Positions 1 to 11,405 of a stretch of DNA of 64,000 bases are shown here, piece after piece; position 1 is the first letter of the stretch; every line of letters begins with the position of its first letter. The notes beneath the pieces are model-generated. The model did no database searches. It was not told where the DNA came from and saw only the letters and a list, made by a program, of their open reading frames with translations. The translations under genes and the position numbers were made by a program. Source of the DNA: Eublepharis macularius (lineage: Eukaryota; Chordata; Lepidosauria; Squamata; Eublepharidae); assembly GCF_028583425.1 (NCBI RefSeq), contig NC_072807.1, forward strand, positions 32,245,001 through 32,309,000, given 5' to 3'.

Positions 1-560
1 TGCCGATTCAAATTCACCCGCGCTGAAAAGGGGACCAATAGTTGGAAGGAGCGCTGACGTGAAACGTGGGCATCCTATCGCTGAACACTTGGTGGGTTGG
101 TCCTCGCAATTTCAAGTTGCCGATATATTGTCAGTACGGAATAAAATAAACTTTTGGGAGAAATGCGTGTTGGTGTAATGAATGTTGCAAACGACGGACC
201 TAACCCAAAGTGAAAATTAGGGGCAATCGACTACACATACCAACAAACTATCGATATATCGGAAATAAACAACAATTTTTTAAAAAATGCGTAGTGATGT
301 CATCGCGTATGCGATGGAAGGACACGCCCCGAAAAGCGCATTTCTAACGGAGATGTGAACAGAATTCGGCGCGCAACATCCGCTATCGGAAAGGGTGTGA
401 GAACACCAAAGGGGGAAATGCGCGCTGGAGAACAACAGAAGACAAGCGGAAGAAATGCGAAGGGGAAGGTAGTGTGGATTCAGCCAACATTTCACTTCCA
501 CAATAGTCTGCACAAGAATTGAACATGCTCTCTGCCTTAGAGGAATAGTGATGGCAGTTA
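1..560. other. CpG-rich segment of unknown nature
   Basis: Positions 1-470 have a CG dinucleotide roughly every 15-20 bases without being GC-rich, unlike the next 10 kb. Two similar sub-segments recur (about 115-170 and 240-300), each with a CGATATAT-type motif, then GGAAATAAAC or GGAATAAAA, then AAATGCGT. No coding frame is convincing. It could be part of a young transposon truncated by the window edge, or a small CpG island. Confidence 0.4.
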
Positions 561-644
561 AGCAACAGGTTTTTTTTAAAAAGAAAAGTGTGTGTTTGTG
601 GGGGGAGAATTAGTCTGCTCAAGTCCCTAGCAGTTTATAGCATA

Positions 645-928
645 CGTAAAGCAAGCACCGAGTCATTACTGACCCATGCGGGGGACGTCACATCACAATG
701 TTTTCTTGGCAGACTTTTTATGGGGTGGTTTGCCATTGCCTTCCCCAGTCATCTATACTTTACCTCCAGGAAACTGGGTACTCATTTTACTGACCTTGGA
801 AGGATGGAAGGCTGAGTCAGCCTTGAGCTGGCTACCTGAACCCGGCTTCCGCCAGGATCGAACTCAGGTCGTGAGCAGAGCTTGGGCTGCAGTACTGAGC
901 TTACCACTCTGCACCATGGGGCTCTTGG
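645..928 (-). mobile_element. tRNA-derived SINE (GAGCCCC type), full insertion with TSD
   Basis: On the minus strand the element begins GAGCCCCATGGTGCAGAGTGG (A-box-like), then has GAGTTCGATCC (B box), followed by a tail with GGCAATGGCAAACCACCCC and a GACGTC-containing 3' part. It is flanked by the perfect 12-bp direct repeat GTTTATAGCATA (633-644 and 929-940). The promoter boxes are degraded remnants, and this is not a tRNA gene. Confidence 0.9.
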
Positions 929-940
929 GTTTATAGCATA

Positions 941-2270
941 ATGGAGAGGAAAATGTGAATTGAGTGGTGGTGGTTAGATTATCTATTTATCCTTCCATGA
1001 TTCTTCCTGGCCTCCCCTATGAGCTACTATAGTTTTTAACATTTATTTGTAGCTGACAATCTTTGCTAGGTTTTTTTTTTTAAAACATCAGTGTGGATTT
1101 GACCCTTATCCTACCACTCCACTGAGCAAAGTTTATTTATTTATTTAAATGTTCAAACTGGCTAAATATCTCTTTCCAAAATATCAATCCTCTTTCATGT
1201 TACTTAGATGTAATGCATTACCTTCCACTGAGATGATGAGCCGTTTTACCATCATTCCCCCTGAGAAACTTTATTGTACTTATTGAAAGGATCAAGTTGA
1301 CTCAATTGCCCATATATCCTTTTTAGCTGCCCCTGTTATAATTCACTTCGCAATCAATATATTACTCCTTGGACTCAACGTCTACAAAATATTTCTGAAC
1401 AACAGAAATGAAAGATTTTACTATCAAACAAGATAAAGTGTACGTGTGATCTAACCATACTTATCTATGCAGTTATAAATTACTTCTAAAATATTTTGAC
1501 ATATGGCTTGTAGGCTGTTAAGTTATGGGTAAAGGAAAGAAAAAATATTTATATTCCACCTTTCTTTTAGCTCAAGTTTGAAACTCTCCTCCAAACTAAG
1601 AAGGCTTCCTACACAGAAGCGGCTTGACTCCTCGGAGGATGGTTGGATCCACTTCCATTGTTCTTTTCAAAAAACAAATTGGGTCAAGTGGACCTTGTGA
1701 AATATATTTAGGTCTAAGATAACCAAGGAGTTCTTAATTTATCTGCAGGGACCACATTCTGCTATCAGGTGGATGGGTGGAGCTGGGAGTACAATCATTT
1801 TGGAAAGAGATCAGTTCCCGCTTCTCTTGTTTAATCAGAACATTTCCACTCCCAAATCAAACGGTGCAAAGGAGAAAGGAGAATAAACTAGCAATACCCG
1901 TACCTTATTATTTCAGATGGTATTTGAGTGGGGGCTTCAGATGAAAGCTGCAGCAGGCTACAGGGTCCATCTTGCAGAATCACAGTTCTTGCAAAACTGC
2001 TTTAAATCTGCCATAAAATGTGCTGCTAAAACCAGAAAGAACAGCTGTAAGAAAAATATACGGTAAGTATTTGTGTATAAGGAATAAAATCATTGATCTC
2101 ACCACGTGGATCAATCAGGTTCAACAACATGTGCCAAAAATAGATAATTATGAGTTGGCCTGCCTTATATTTTTATCTTGCCATTCCTTCAAGGAGCTTC
2201 GAGTGCCGTGTTCCCTCTTCCCATGTGCCATCCATTCCTGGCAACAACCTTGTCGGGTATGTTAGGCTAA
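941..2270. other. Intergenic, no feature seen
   Basis: AT-rich sequence with short poly-T tracts and a TTTATTTATTTA run near 1131. No exon-like open frame with splice sites and no recognisable repeat. Confidence 0.5.
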
Positions 2271-2274
2271 AAGA

Positions 2275-2385
2275 AAATGTCTGACCCAGTGATTGTTATG
2301 GCTCAATGACAAGGTGGGGAATTGAACTCTGGTTTCTCCATCGCAACTCTATGCCACTGTTTCACCTTGGCCGAAAAGCGTTTTT
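2275..2385 (-). repeat. Fragment of an antisense MIR/CORE-like SINE
   Basis: Contains GGGGAATTGAACTCTGGTTT, the reverse complement of a tRNA B-box region, preceded by CAATGACAAGG and followed by ATGCCACTGTTTCACC, the reverse of the SINE head. The rest of the element is lost. Confidence 0.5.
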
Positions 2386-2939
2386 TTTTTATTCACATGC
2401 CTAAATGAATTTGTTCTCTTTCTTTGCAATTCTAAAAAAATGGGCCTGCAGTCAACCAAAGAATCTGGTTCCCCTTCACATTGTTATTTCTGCTCATGTC
2501 TCAATTGCTGTTTCAGTTTCATGTTCATAGGTACTTCTTTAAAATGTCCCTTTTCTTCAGTAATTGCATATTCTCTGTTGAAGGAATGCTACATGAGTTT
2601 TATTTGGCACTGTTTAAATTAACACAGTTCATGAGCTTAAAGCTCCATGCTGAATGCTTTCAAGTGCATACAGTTCACCTGTCAGGCACATGCTAATTAG
2701 GAAATTTCTAGGGGGGAAATCATCCTTTTTGTGAAATGGGTTGACAACGGTGTTCTGATGTCATTTTAATGGTCTCATGCTGCTTAAGCAATGCCCAGGA
2801 AATGGGAAAAAGTGTTTCAATGAACTGGCGCACCTATGTTCAACATTTGTCCTGGCTAGACCTGTCTGGTTAGTTTTATGTTAGAGAAAGCCAGTCATTT
2901 GGGCCAGTCACACACATTCTCCTGCTCCTCCTCAAACCT
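2386..2939. other. Intergenic, no feature seen
   Basis: Ordinary AT-rich sequence. The small open frames here have no supporting features. Confidence 0.5.
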
Positions 2940-2948
2940 AACCCACCT

Positions 2949-3166
2949 AGGGTTGCCAGCCTCCAGGTAGTGGCTGGAGATCTCTCTGAATTACAACTGG
3001 TCTCCAGGCCACAGAGATCAGTTCACCTGGAGAAAATGGCTACTTTGGGGGGTGGACTCTATGGAATTATGCCATGCCAAGGTCCTTTTCCTCCACAAAC
3101 CCCACTTTCTCCAGGTTTCACCCCCCAGATCTCCAAGAATTTCCCAACTTGGAGTTGGCAACCCTA
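2949..3166. mobile_element. Non-autonomous TIR element (AGGGTTGCCAG family) with TSD
   Basis: The left end AGGGTTGCCAGCCTCCAGGT and the reverse complement of the right end AGGGTTGCCAACTCCAAGTT are imperfect terminal inverted repeats. Perfect 9-bp direct repeats AACCCACCT flank it (2940-2948 and 3167-3175). TIRs with an 8-9 bp duplication point to a hAT-like cut-and-paste element. No transposase is present, so it would depend on another element. A second copy lies at 60201-60355 and a third piece near 63437. Confidence 0.8.
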
Positions 3167-3329
3167 AACCCACCTCTCAGGACTATGGAGAGGGCAGAAA
3201 AATATACCCTGTCCCAAGCTCTTTGGAGGAGGAGTAGAATGAAAAGTCTAACAATCACTTCTCTTATCTATCATTAGAAACTTGATTCCTAGCATAACAA
3301 AACTTGCAAAATAGGATCAGATACAGATA

Positions 3330-3545
3330 ACAACAACAATTGCGCTTATATACTTCTCTTCTAGACAGATTAGTGCCCCACTCAGAGCAGTGAACAAGGT
3401 CAGTGTTATTATTATCCTCACAATACAGATGGTGCTGAGAGGAGTGGCTGACCCAAGGCTACCTACTGAGTTCGTGGCCATAGTGGAATCTGAACCAGCA
3501 GAGCGCTGATTCTTAGCCTAACCACTTAATCACTGTGATGTGAAT
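3330..3545 (-). repeat. Antisense tRNA-derived SINE (MIR/CORE-like)
   Basis: The reverse complement shows a tRNA-like head (GTGATTAAGTGGTTAGGCTAA), a B-box region (TTCAGATTCCAC), a CTCTCAGCACCATC core and a tail with CACTCTGAGTGGGGC, ending in (TTG)n. Degenerate and old. Confidence 0.55.
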
Positions 3546-5085
3546 GAATGTAATGGAACAGGATATTTTAAGGGCCTTTATTAACACTATGCAATTTATG
3601 AGTGATATGCAGCTAAAGCAAGGTAGAAGCACTAACAGATGCACAACATTTCTTAGAACACTGATACTTGAAACTAGGAGTCCTAAAGATGTGCCTGCAA
3701 AAATTGCAAGAGAAGAGAGACATGTTTACTATGGACGTTTGCTACTAGAAGAATGTATTTGCACCACCTACATAGACACATGATGGTAAGCTTAAAACCA
3801 GGGAAATATTCTTTTACTAATGGATGTATTTTACACAATAGATGTAGCCAGGATACTCACCCAAAGAAAAAGGGAAGGAGCAGGTGCAAAAGAAAGTTGA
3901 AAGCACCTGTTTATACATAGCAAAAAGGGAGAAAGAGCTCATAGAATTGGCTTAGATATGCAGAGCAATCCAGGGCAATGAATGAAGAGCACAGATAGTG
4001 AAAGTAAGTGACCTTTCGCATACTTGAGAGGGGGAAAGTATTTTGTCCCACAAAGCCTGCAGAAAGCAGCTTTAGCCTGCATGAAACAAAATGGAATATA
4101 AGTGTTAAGTCAGCAAAAGAGGAGAGGAACCCACTTCTAGCCTATAGGAAGAGAAGTGTGGATCGGAAGAAACATTCTTGGAAAAAGATATGACACGAGG
4201 TCATACCGATAAGTAAAGAAAGGTGGGAAATATTATAATTATGATAATGGCCAAGATCAATCTTCCAATGCCTCTTGATTGGAAGACTGATCTTGACCAT
4301 TATGCTAGCAGATGAGGAGAACATTTCTGCACATCTGGGGGGAGTCCTTTAGAAGGTTCTCTGGAGAAGTGGCAGAGAAATCTCCCAAATTCCAGTCAAT
4401 CCCAGGCTTGCACAAAAACCTTTCAGTTAATCCTCCACCCCAAAAAGGAGGAAGAGAAAATGCACATCAAATAGTGTCCAGAGATCTCACAAGACTGCTT
4501 TGAAAGATTCTACTTCTATTCCTTTGTAGGCAAGATTTTTGTGACAATATGAGCCACATTCTAATATGGCTCAGGGGTTGCATGTCCTTTGACAACCTCC
4601 CCTCTTTGGTTGCTCTCATGCACTTCACCCTGGTCACTTCTGCTTCCTTTTCATTCCACTAGCATGCTCTTATTTGGGAAACTAAGTAAGTTTGACGTAC
4701 TTCTTCACACAGCCTATAACTCATTTATGGAACACATTGCCCATAAGATGTGGAGGTGGCCACTTGCTTTGATGGTTATACCCGAGGAATTAACATAGAA
4801 TGTGTCAGTCATTGATTGTTAAACATAATGGCATCTGAACAAGATGGACCTTCAGTTTGATTCTAGCAAGATTCGCCTTCATCCTCACATGTGGCTTGAT
4901 AGTTTAGCACTTCTGGAAAACCATAGCTGGTTGTTACATCTGAACTACAAATTCTACTTTGCTCTCTCCCTTATAAATCAAGATTCAAACTAACATTAAA
5001 TGAGAGAACAGATCAAACTATAGTACTGGGAACTTTGGACATGGTGAAGGGAACTTGAATTTTTTATTTATTTGGAGTGTAGGTC
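3546..5085. other. Intergenic; one unrecognised 79-codon open frame
   Basis: An open frame on the plus strand at 3544-3783 is low in repeats but matches nothing I know, has no start context worth noting and no flanking splice sites that would make an exon obvious. I do not call it a gene. A short hairpin (CAAGATCAATCTTCCAATGC and its near reverse complement) lies at about 4253-4300. Nothing else seen. Confidence 0.4.
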
Positions 5086-5087
5086 CA

Positions 5088-5335
5088 GTTTGGTGTAGTG
5101 GTTAAGAGCAGCAGGACTCTAATCTGGAGAACCGGTTTGATTCCCTCCTCCTCCGCTTGAAGCCAACTGGGTGATTTTGTGTCAGTCACAGCTTCTAGGA
5201 GCTCTCACAGCCCCACCCACCTCACAGGGTGTTTGTTGTTGCCGGGATAATAACAACACACTTTGTAAACTGCTCTGAGTGGGTGTTAAGTTGCCCTGAA
5301 AGGCGGTGTATAAATTGAATATTATCATTGTTATT
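5088..5335 (+). mobile_element. tRNA-derived CORE/MIR-like SINE
   Basis: The head GGTGTAGTGGTTAAGAGCAG is an A-box-like tRNA start, and CGGTTTGATTCCC is the B box. A CACAGGGTGTTTGTTGT core follows, then an L2/CR1-like tail with CTGCTCTGAGTGGG and a 3' (ATT)n stretch. Such tails are recognised by LINE machinery. Confidence 0.8.
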
Positions 5336-5849
5336 ATTGGCAAATTGTGGTCTACTGTGAGGCTATTTAAATCACTGAACTATGGGAAGGGGACTCATGA
5401 GGAGGGCAAACCCGAGTTTATTCTAAGGTTTTTGAACCTTCTTGCAAAAGTAGCCAGCCTGTTGCCAGACTTCTGCTCCGAAACCTTTTCTTCTCAGGGG
5501 GGAAAAAAACTAGGAAGGAGTGATGGGGAAATGAAAATAGATGGACCAGCAGGAAAATAAAACAAAGGAAAGAAGAAAGGAACAGGAAAGTAGGGAAAAT
5601 GAAAAAGAAAGCAAGCCAGGGAACAAGAAAAATGGAGGTGTCTTGAAAAGAAAGGGGGAACTGAAGGGCTGCTCCCCTCTTAAAATGATCATCTCTCTTC
5701 CCTAACCAATATTTGGGTACCCTAAAGAGGGGCTGCCTCTTCCCATTGTAATTCCACTGACTAGAATTTGCCCTCTGTGATGAAACAGTTTTTATAGAAC
5801 CTGTTGCAGGTTCTGTTTCTATTCATTGTAAGGATGCACGTGAGATTGA

Positions 5850-6540
5850 CAGCGGCTCCCAAACTGCTTAATTTCAGCAACCTTTTCTCCTCACTTGTTC
5901 AGTGGCTTTTGACAGCTACCAGGGCAGAGTTCTCCAGCTTGTGCAGCCTCAATTTGCCTAGGGCTGTGCTGGGGAGAGCATTTAACCCTACAACTGCCAT
6001 TCAGATTTGTCGATTTGAAACCCTTGCTCTGCTATAAGCATTTTAAAGATTTCTTTAAAGGCGGGAAAGACATGTCAGTTTGGCTTGCAAGTTTAACAGC
6101 CAAGGAGACAGGGGAGGGAGGGAAAGACAGGGCTAGGCTTAACATGAGCGACTAATACAATTTATGGCAGAGAAGATCCATATTTAAGCAGAAACGGCAG
6201 CCTAGATGAGACAGCTTTTCAATTGAAGAGTTTCACATTAAACATCAATTTCCAGTTTAAGGGAAAGATTGCCCAGCCCTGAGCAGCAAATTGCCAACTG
6301 CTTTCCAATCAGAGGGCCCATTTTTCACTAAAACATGAAAGCTCCGGAGTCGTTGACTCTTGTTGGCTAAGGAAATTCAATATTGGGCAGAGAATTGGGT
6401 GGAATTACCAGGGAGTTTAGCCAGCATGACATCCGTCACCCCGGGGGCATGTTCAGCAAGGGAGACAGAAATCCAATGTGGTAATCTCAAAGCCTCTATT
6501 CCGCTATTTGTATCTTTTAATTCAGAGATTTGGATTTTCT
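5850..6540. other. Candidate conserved non-coding element
   Basis: This stretch lacks recognisable repeats, has balanced composition and is dense in homeodomain-like TTTAAT/ATTA words and E-box-like words. There is no coding frame with support. The call is an impression from composition only; it needs cross-species alignment to be established. Confidence 0.25.
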
Positions 6541-6759
6541 GAACAGAAGCAGTCATGTATCCACGTTATTATTAGGATCATGCTAACTTTTCAAGTGTAA
6601 TTCACTTTGGCTTTGTGAAAACAACTGCATGGAAGGTTCTTCCTCCATTCTTTGGTCGCAATGAATTGGGCCTGTGTCCACTGATAAACAATCTAGCTGA
6701 TCCTGAGAAAGGGTAGTGGGCATAGCCCCAAATGGCTGCTGCTAAAGAGGAAGTCACTC

Positions 6760-6967
6760 TGACCTGGACGGTTCAGGTGAGCCTGATCTCGTCAGACCTC
6801 AGAAGCTAAGCAGGGCTGGCCTTGGCTAGGAATTGGATGGGAGACCTACGAAGACCAGGATTGCAGAGGCTGGCAATGGCAAACCACCTCTGTTGGCCTC
6901 TTGCCAGGAAAAACCCGCCAGGAGTTGCCATAAGTCAGTTATGACTTGAGGGCACTCTCCACCACCA
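6760..6967 (+). mobile_element. 5S-rRNA-derived SINE, copy 1
   Basis: Contains GCCTGATCTCGTCAGACCTC, then AGAAGCTAAGCAGGG and TTGGATGGGAGACC. These are the internal A-box and C-box promoter parts of 5S rRNA. They are followed by an unrelated tail (GGCAATGGCAAACCACC to CCACCACC). The 5S body is mutated and fused to a SINE tail, so it is a retroposon and not a 5S gene. Confidence 0.9.
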
Positions 6968-7277
6968 ACAAGGGAGCCAGCCTCAAAATGTCAGGGTGTG
7001 AGGGAAAGCATTAACAGTAGTAACTTTTCAACTTTTCAGGCAGAAGCTCTAACAGGATGCTTTTTAAAATGAACATATTGTTTAAATTGTCACACAGTGA
7101 AGACGATGTGCGGCAGTAGCTGTGCCTGATTATTGTGATCTCGAGGAATGAGCGGTGTGCCACTGTCCCTCTATCTTGTGCCCAGTTGCAGACCAGGCCT
7201 GAACATTCCTTTCTGCCAATGTAAAGTGCTTTTCTCTTAAAGATCTTGTTTTTCTCTCTAAGGTCCATTGGTCTAAT

Positions 7278-7670
7278 CATAATGTCATGCTATAGCATTT
7301 AGGAGTTGATTAGCACCCGATACGAGAGTTTTAGGGAGGACAGTAGCACTCCATCTTGGACGCTTGCCCAAGGCACTGCTTGTCAGTTGGCCTTGCGTAC
7401 ATCATCTCTCTTTGAAGACATTTAGGAGAAAACTAGTACCAGGTGTAACTATGTACCTTTGTATCTATATAAGAAAGCTCCTCTTCTGATGAACCTCAGT
7501 TCAGGATGAACTGTGCGAAGCAGCACTGTGCAACCGGATAGAACCAGGGGTCCACCTGTTGTCGTATCCGGGGGTTCCCAATAGCAGTAAAGGGTCATAA
7601 ACATAAGTTGAGTTCTGTATCTCTTCTTTGTTGCTTTTGCATGTATTCATTTCTTTCTCGTACCTTACTG
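7278..7670 (+). mobile_element. Possible solo LTR
   Basis: Position 7283 begins TGTCATGCTATAGC. Further on there is a TATA-like CTATATAAG, then about 100 nt later AGTAAAGGGTCATAAACATA, an AATAAA-like region, followed by a T-rich end. The spacing resembles U3-R-U5 of a retroviral-type LTR with no internal genes. No target duplication was identified. Confidence 0.35.
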
Positions 7671-7676
7671 GAGGCC

Positions 7677-7874
7677 CTGACCTGGATAGCCCAGGTGAGC
7701 CTGATTTCATGAGATCTCAGAAGCTAAGCCAGGTCGGCCTTGGATGGGAGACCTCCAACAATGACCAGGGTTGCAGAGGCAGGCAATGGCAAACCACCTG
7801 TTAGTCTCTTGCTATGAAAACTCCACTAGAGGTCACCATAAGTCAGCTATGACTCAGAGGCACTCCCCACCACC
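7677..7874 (+). mobile_element. 5S-rRNA-derived SINE, copy 2
   Basis: Same family as the copy at 6760: GCCTGATTTCATGAGATCTC, AGAAGCTAAGC and TTGGATGGGAGACC, with the tail GGCAATGGCAAACCACC ending in CCACCACC. It is internally deleted between AAGCCAGG and GGATGGG. It directly follows the possible LTR. Confidence 0.9.
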
Positions 7875-10800
7875 TTATTGGATTTAATAAATCTGCTTTC
7901 CTTCCACACTTATGTGTTTATTGTCTTCAAATCCAAAAGAATTACTTGCCCCCTTGGCAAAACACTGCCAGAGCCAACTTTTTATAAATCTGCAGAGCCA
8001 ATCAGAAGCCCTGCTGGGTGAAAGACCCATCTGGCCCCACCCCTTTCTAAAACACTTGGTAGTCACCAAGAAAGGCTTTAGTGAGCACAGGGGTCTCATG
8101 GAGGACCCCTACCTTAGACAATGGGCCAGCGTTCCGGTGGGATGCTTCTTTTTTACAGAGGAATCACAACTGGAGTGCAAATACTTTGCATGTGTGTCTG
8201 TGCTTACTCTGCAGTAAGAGAACGACATTTACGGGCAGGTAATACCAGTACAAAAAAAAAAGCAGTAAGGTTTCCGGTTCAGTTCTGCGCATGGAGATTA
8301 TGCATGCACTCGCCCTGAATCGAACACTGAGGACCTCCTCCTCACTCCATTCCAAACATACTGTTCATCTTTAAAAAGTGACAGACCTCTCAGTGCTTAC
8401 CTGATTAGCTATTTGATCTGCACTTTTAAAAAAACCCTATTTTTGAGGGAGGGGGAAGCTTGGAGAACTGTTCTGGGAAGGGGAAAGGCAACTACCTTTT
8501 TGCCGTGCTTTTTACCTAAAAAACGAGAGGTTCTGGTACTCATGATGTTTGCCCATCAGCCAAAAGAGGTGCCGGTACCACAGAAAGGTACTCTGCATCA
8601 GTGCATACCACCCCCCCGGCTTTTCTATGATTGGCCGAAGGTCAGCCAATCATGACTGGGGCCAGCCACTTTCACTATAAACAGGAGGAACTGGTTTCTC
8701 TTTAACTCAAATGCTGGGATAGAAAACATACATCTCATCATTTCTCTTCTGCCATACGCTCATTGCACAGAAATGCCACGGAAGAATGCACTGGATATTT
8801 TCTGCCCACTCAATACAGCAGACAAAATATTCCCCCTCCCTTTTCAAGGTTTAAATTCTCATTTAAAAAACCAACAACCTAATTTTACTGCAATTCTGCC
8901 CCGTTCCTCCAGGTTTTTTGTCCTGTTATCAACTTCCCAGTTTACCCAACTGAAAGAATGACCCCTAAAGAAACATGGGAGATAATCAGTGGGATTATGT
9001 GCTTTAGGAAAGATTTAGGAGATTCAATCTGTTAACATTCACTCAGTTTATATTGTCCTTCAAGTGAAAATGATTTTTTTTAAAAGCAACAGTGCTTTTT
9101 CCTAATGTTCATGTCATCATGTGTACAGATCAGCAAATTTCAGGAATTCCTTTTTGTTAGCATCTATCTAACATGTTTCACTGCAGTTATTGCATAACTG
9201 TAACTTCTGATAACTGTAACTTCGATAGCATACCTGGAAAAAATTCTAGCTTTGCATTTGAGTAAATACAGTAACATTGATTCATTTAAGCTGTTTTAAC
9301 TAGCCTCTGAATATGAAGACTGATCGCAGCTCCCAGATTGGAACAGAGCAAAGACAAATGACTGGTTTTATCCTAGATACCTTTTCAAACCACCACAGAT
9401 ACTACCTTTTCAAAACCAGAATGGAAGATTTATAGTGATTTTTTACTTTAAAAAATCTTGTAAAAATTCCGAGTCAAAAAGCAAGATTGCGCTTTGGTCA
9501 CTGTGTAGGAAGTGGATCACGTCGACTTGGGCGAAAACTCCATCCAGTGTACATCATGAGGAAAAGGTTATCATTCAAAGGCAGCAGATATTCAACATGC
9601 CAACAAAGACCCCCTTCAGGACCTGTCTGAAAAGGGCTTGTTGCATAACAGCACAGCTGTTACAGCAGGCGCAGTGGTAACGGCTTTAAAAAATGCACCT
9701 GTGAACAGCCAGCACAGACTATTTAATCTGATGCACACTGGGTAATTTGACAGCTCGGAAGTTAGAATGTCAGCGTGGCTCTGAAACAGAAAACGGACAC
9801 CACGTCTTTCCTGTACAAGTTGCAGGAGATTTTGGTACAAAGGCAGAGGAACATCGCTTTAACAGCATGTGGTGCATTGCTGAATACATACCAATTCGAG
9901 TCATGGATGCAGGGAGATAGACATGTAATCTGACAACACACATGTATGTAGGTGGGACATATAGGCAGGGAATTCAAATGCACCACTTCAGATTGGTGTT
10001 CTAAACCAGGAAGGTCCAGCCGGAGGCCTACAAGAGGGAACGTATTACCTCAGCTCCCATGCCAGATTAAAAAAAACGTGACTTCTTCCCAGGTAAGGGA
10101 GCTTGTGCTTGGTTCCCGAGAAAGGCTTGCACCTTGCACTGCTGCACCTTCTCGTGCTCTTCATCTGGCAGCAGGAAGGAACATCGGAGCCCAGGCGCAC
10201 ACACCACCTTACAGACACCTTCTGGGCAAGGAGAGGAAGCTGCGAGGACGAATTCTTCCATGCTTCTTTGGGCGAAATAGGAACCGGTCCCTGGTTGAGA
10301 ACGGCTGTTTTCTTGGCCAAAAGACAGTACCAAAGTGGTGCTCTGTAAGTAATGCAGCAGCCGTCCTTGCTTGGAGAAACAGGAAGGTCCCCTCTGCGGC
10401 CCTCACAGGTGAATGTCGGACGTGTCTACAATGACGGACATTCAGGGGGAGCTGTGTGTGGGCCGGGGTGTTGAAATCACATTGTGAACTACTGACCAGC
10501 CCCTGCTGGAAAATTTGAAAAGGTTTTTTTTTTTTAAGTAAAAAGAGGAATCTGATAGTGTATAATCAGATTACTGAGTCACGAAATGTCTGCGTTGCCC
10601 AGTTCTGAGACTAAATTCCTAATTGTTATCTTATTTTGAAGAACTGCGTTAGCATGGAACATAACTTTGCAAAGGATTTCATCAAAAAGGAAGTTTGAAG
10701 TGGCAGCTCCTTGTGTGGACAAATTTGGTTTTGAACAGTATGTGTTTCAGTTTTGACTGCATGTGTAATATGTATAGACATTGATCTTAGTGTGCTTCTT

Positions 10801-10930
10801 AATGCATTTTTGCATTCCAGATGGAACACAGAGGATTTAAACTCTTCTATTTGTTTGCATCTTTGGGGCTAGAACTTTTGTTTGTGTGTGTGGAAGTGCA
10901 AGAAAAACAGCTTAAAAACACTGAAAGATG
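7875..10930. other. Intergenic, no gene seen
   Basis: Several open frames of 60-160 codons occur, the longest on the plus strand at 9952-10434. None shows known motifs, and overlapping frames on the other strand are equally long. An inverted CCAAT pair (GATTGGCC and GCCAATC) lies at about 8630-8650. In mammals the gene REC114 lies on this side of NPTN; I could not recognise any of its exons. Confidence 0.5.
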
Positions 10931-10939
10931 CCTCTAAAT

Positions 10940-11330
10940 GAACTTTGGAAAGATGGAATTGGTATTTATATGAATGGATCCAATCAGACATTTTATCGAT
11001 ACTAAAACAGGGTAAGACATGGGAAAATAAGACGTTACTGATAAGGAAGAAATGGTCTAGATATATAAGATGGGTAAGAGGAGGAGAGACCAACCAAATT
11101 ATATTAACGAAACTCCAAAGAGTGTGCTCATGGTTAAAGATATAAAGCAGATGATTCTTATGGTCGTTCCTCCTGGGGGGGTGGGGAGAAAAGGGGGAAA
11201 AACAAGTTTGTATCGGATGTATGGATTGTTAAATTTATTCTATATGTATATGTACATGAAGTATAGATTGTACGTGGAGGCAATATAAGGCATACATCAG
11301 TACAATAATTTTTTTTTTTAAAAAAAACTG
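10940..11330 (+). repeat. Possible L1-like LINE 3' end
   Basis: The plus strand reads like the end of an L1 ORF2 (a short frame with KKWSRYIRW), then a G-rich segment, then AT-rich sequence ending in T and A runs at 11309-11329. The match is by general form only. Confidence 0.35.
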
Positions 11331-11399
11331 AGTTACAAGATTATTAATGGGAAAAGGCCTATTAAAGACACAAACAGAAACAGTCACTGTTTTTTGTGT

Positions 11400-11405
11400 T
11401 TTATT
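11400..11405 (-). terminator. Candidate poly(A) signal AATAAA for NPTN
   Basis: The minus strand reads TTTTTAAAAATAAAACACAA here, followed within about 30 nt by T/G-rich sequence (TGACTGTTTCTGTTTGTGTC), a normal downstream element. It lies beyond the inserted LINE, so its use would include the LINE in the message. A weaker AATAAA is at 11239-11234. Confidence 0.45.

Noticed and set aside
645..928. tRNA gene from A-box and B-box words
   Set aside because: Cannot form a cloverleaf with intact anticodon stem, and TSDs show it is a SINE.
3544..3783. 79-codon plus-strand frame that looks protein-like
   Set aside because: I cannot match it to any family, including REC114, and it has no clear exon borders.
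6760..6967. 5S rRNA gene
   Set aside because: The 5S body is mutated, lacks its proper end and T-run terminator, and is fused to a SINE tail.
9952..10434. 160-codon plus-strand open frame
   Set aside because: No motif, no splice context, and equally long frames on the opposite strand at the same place.
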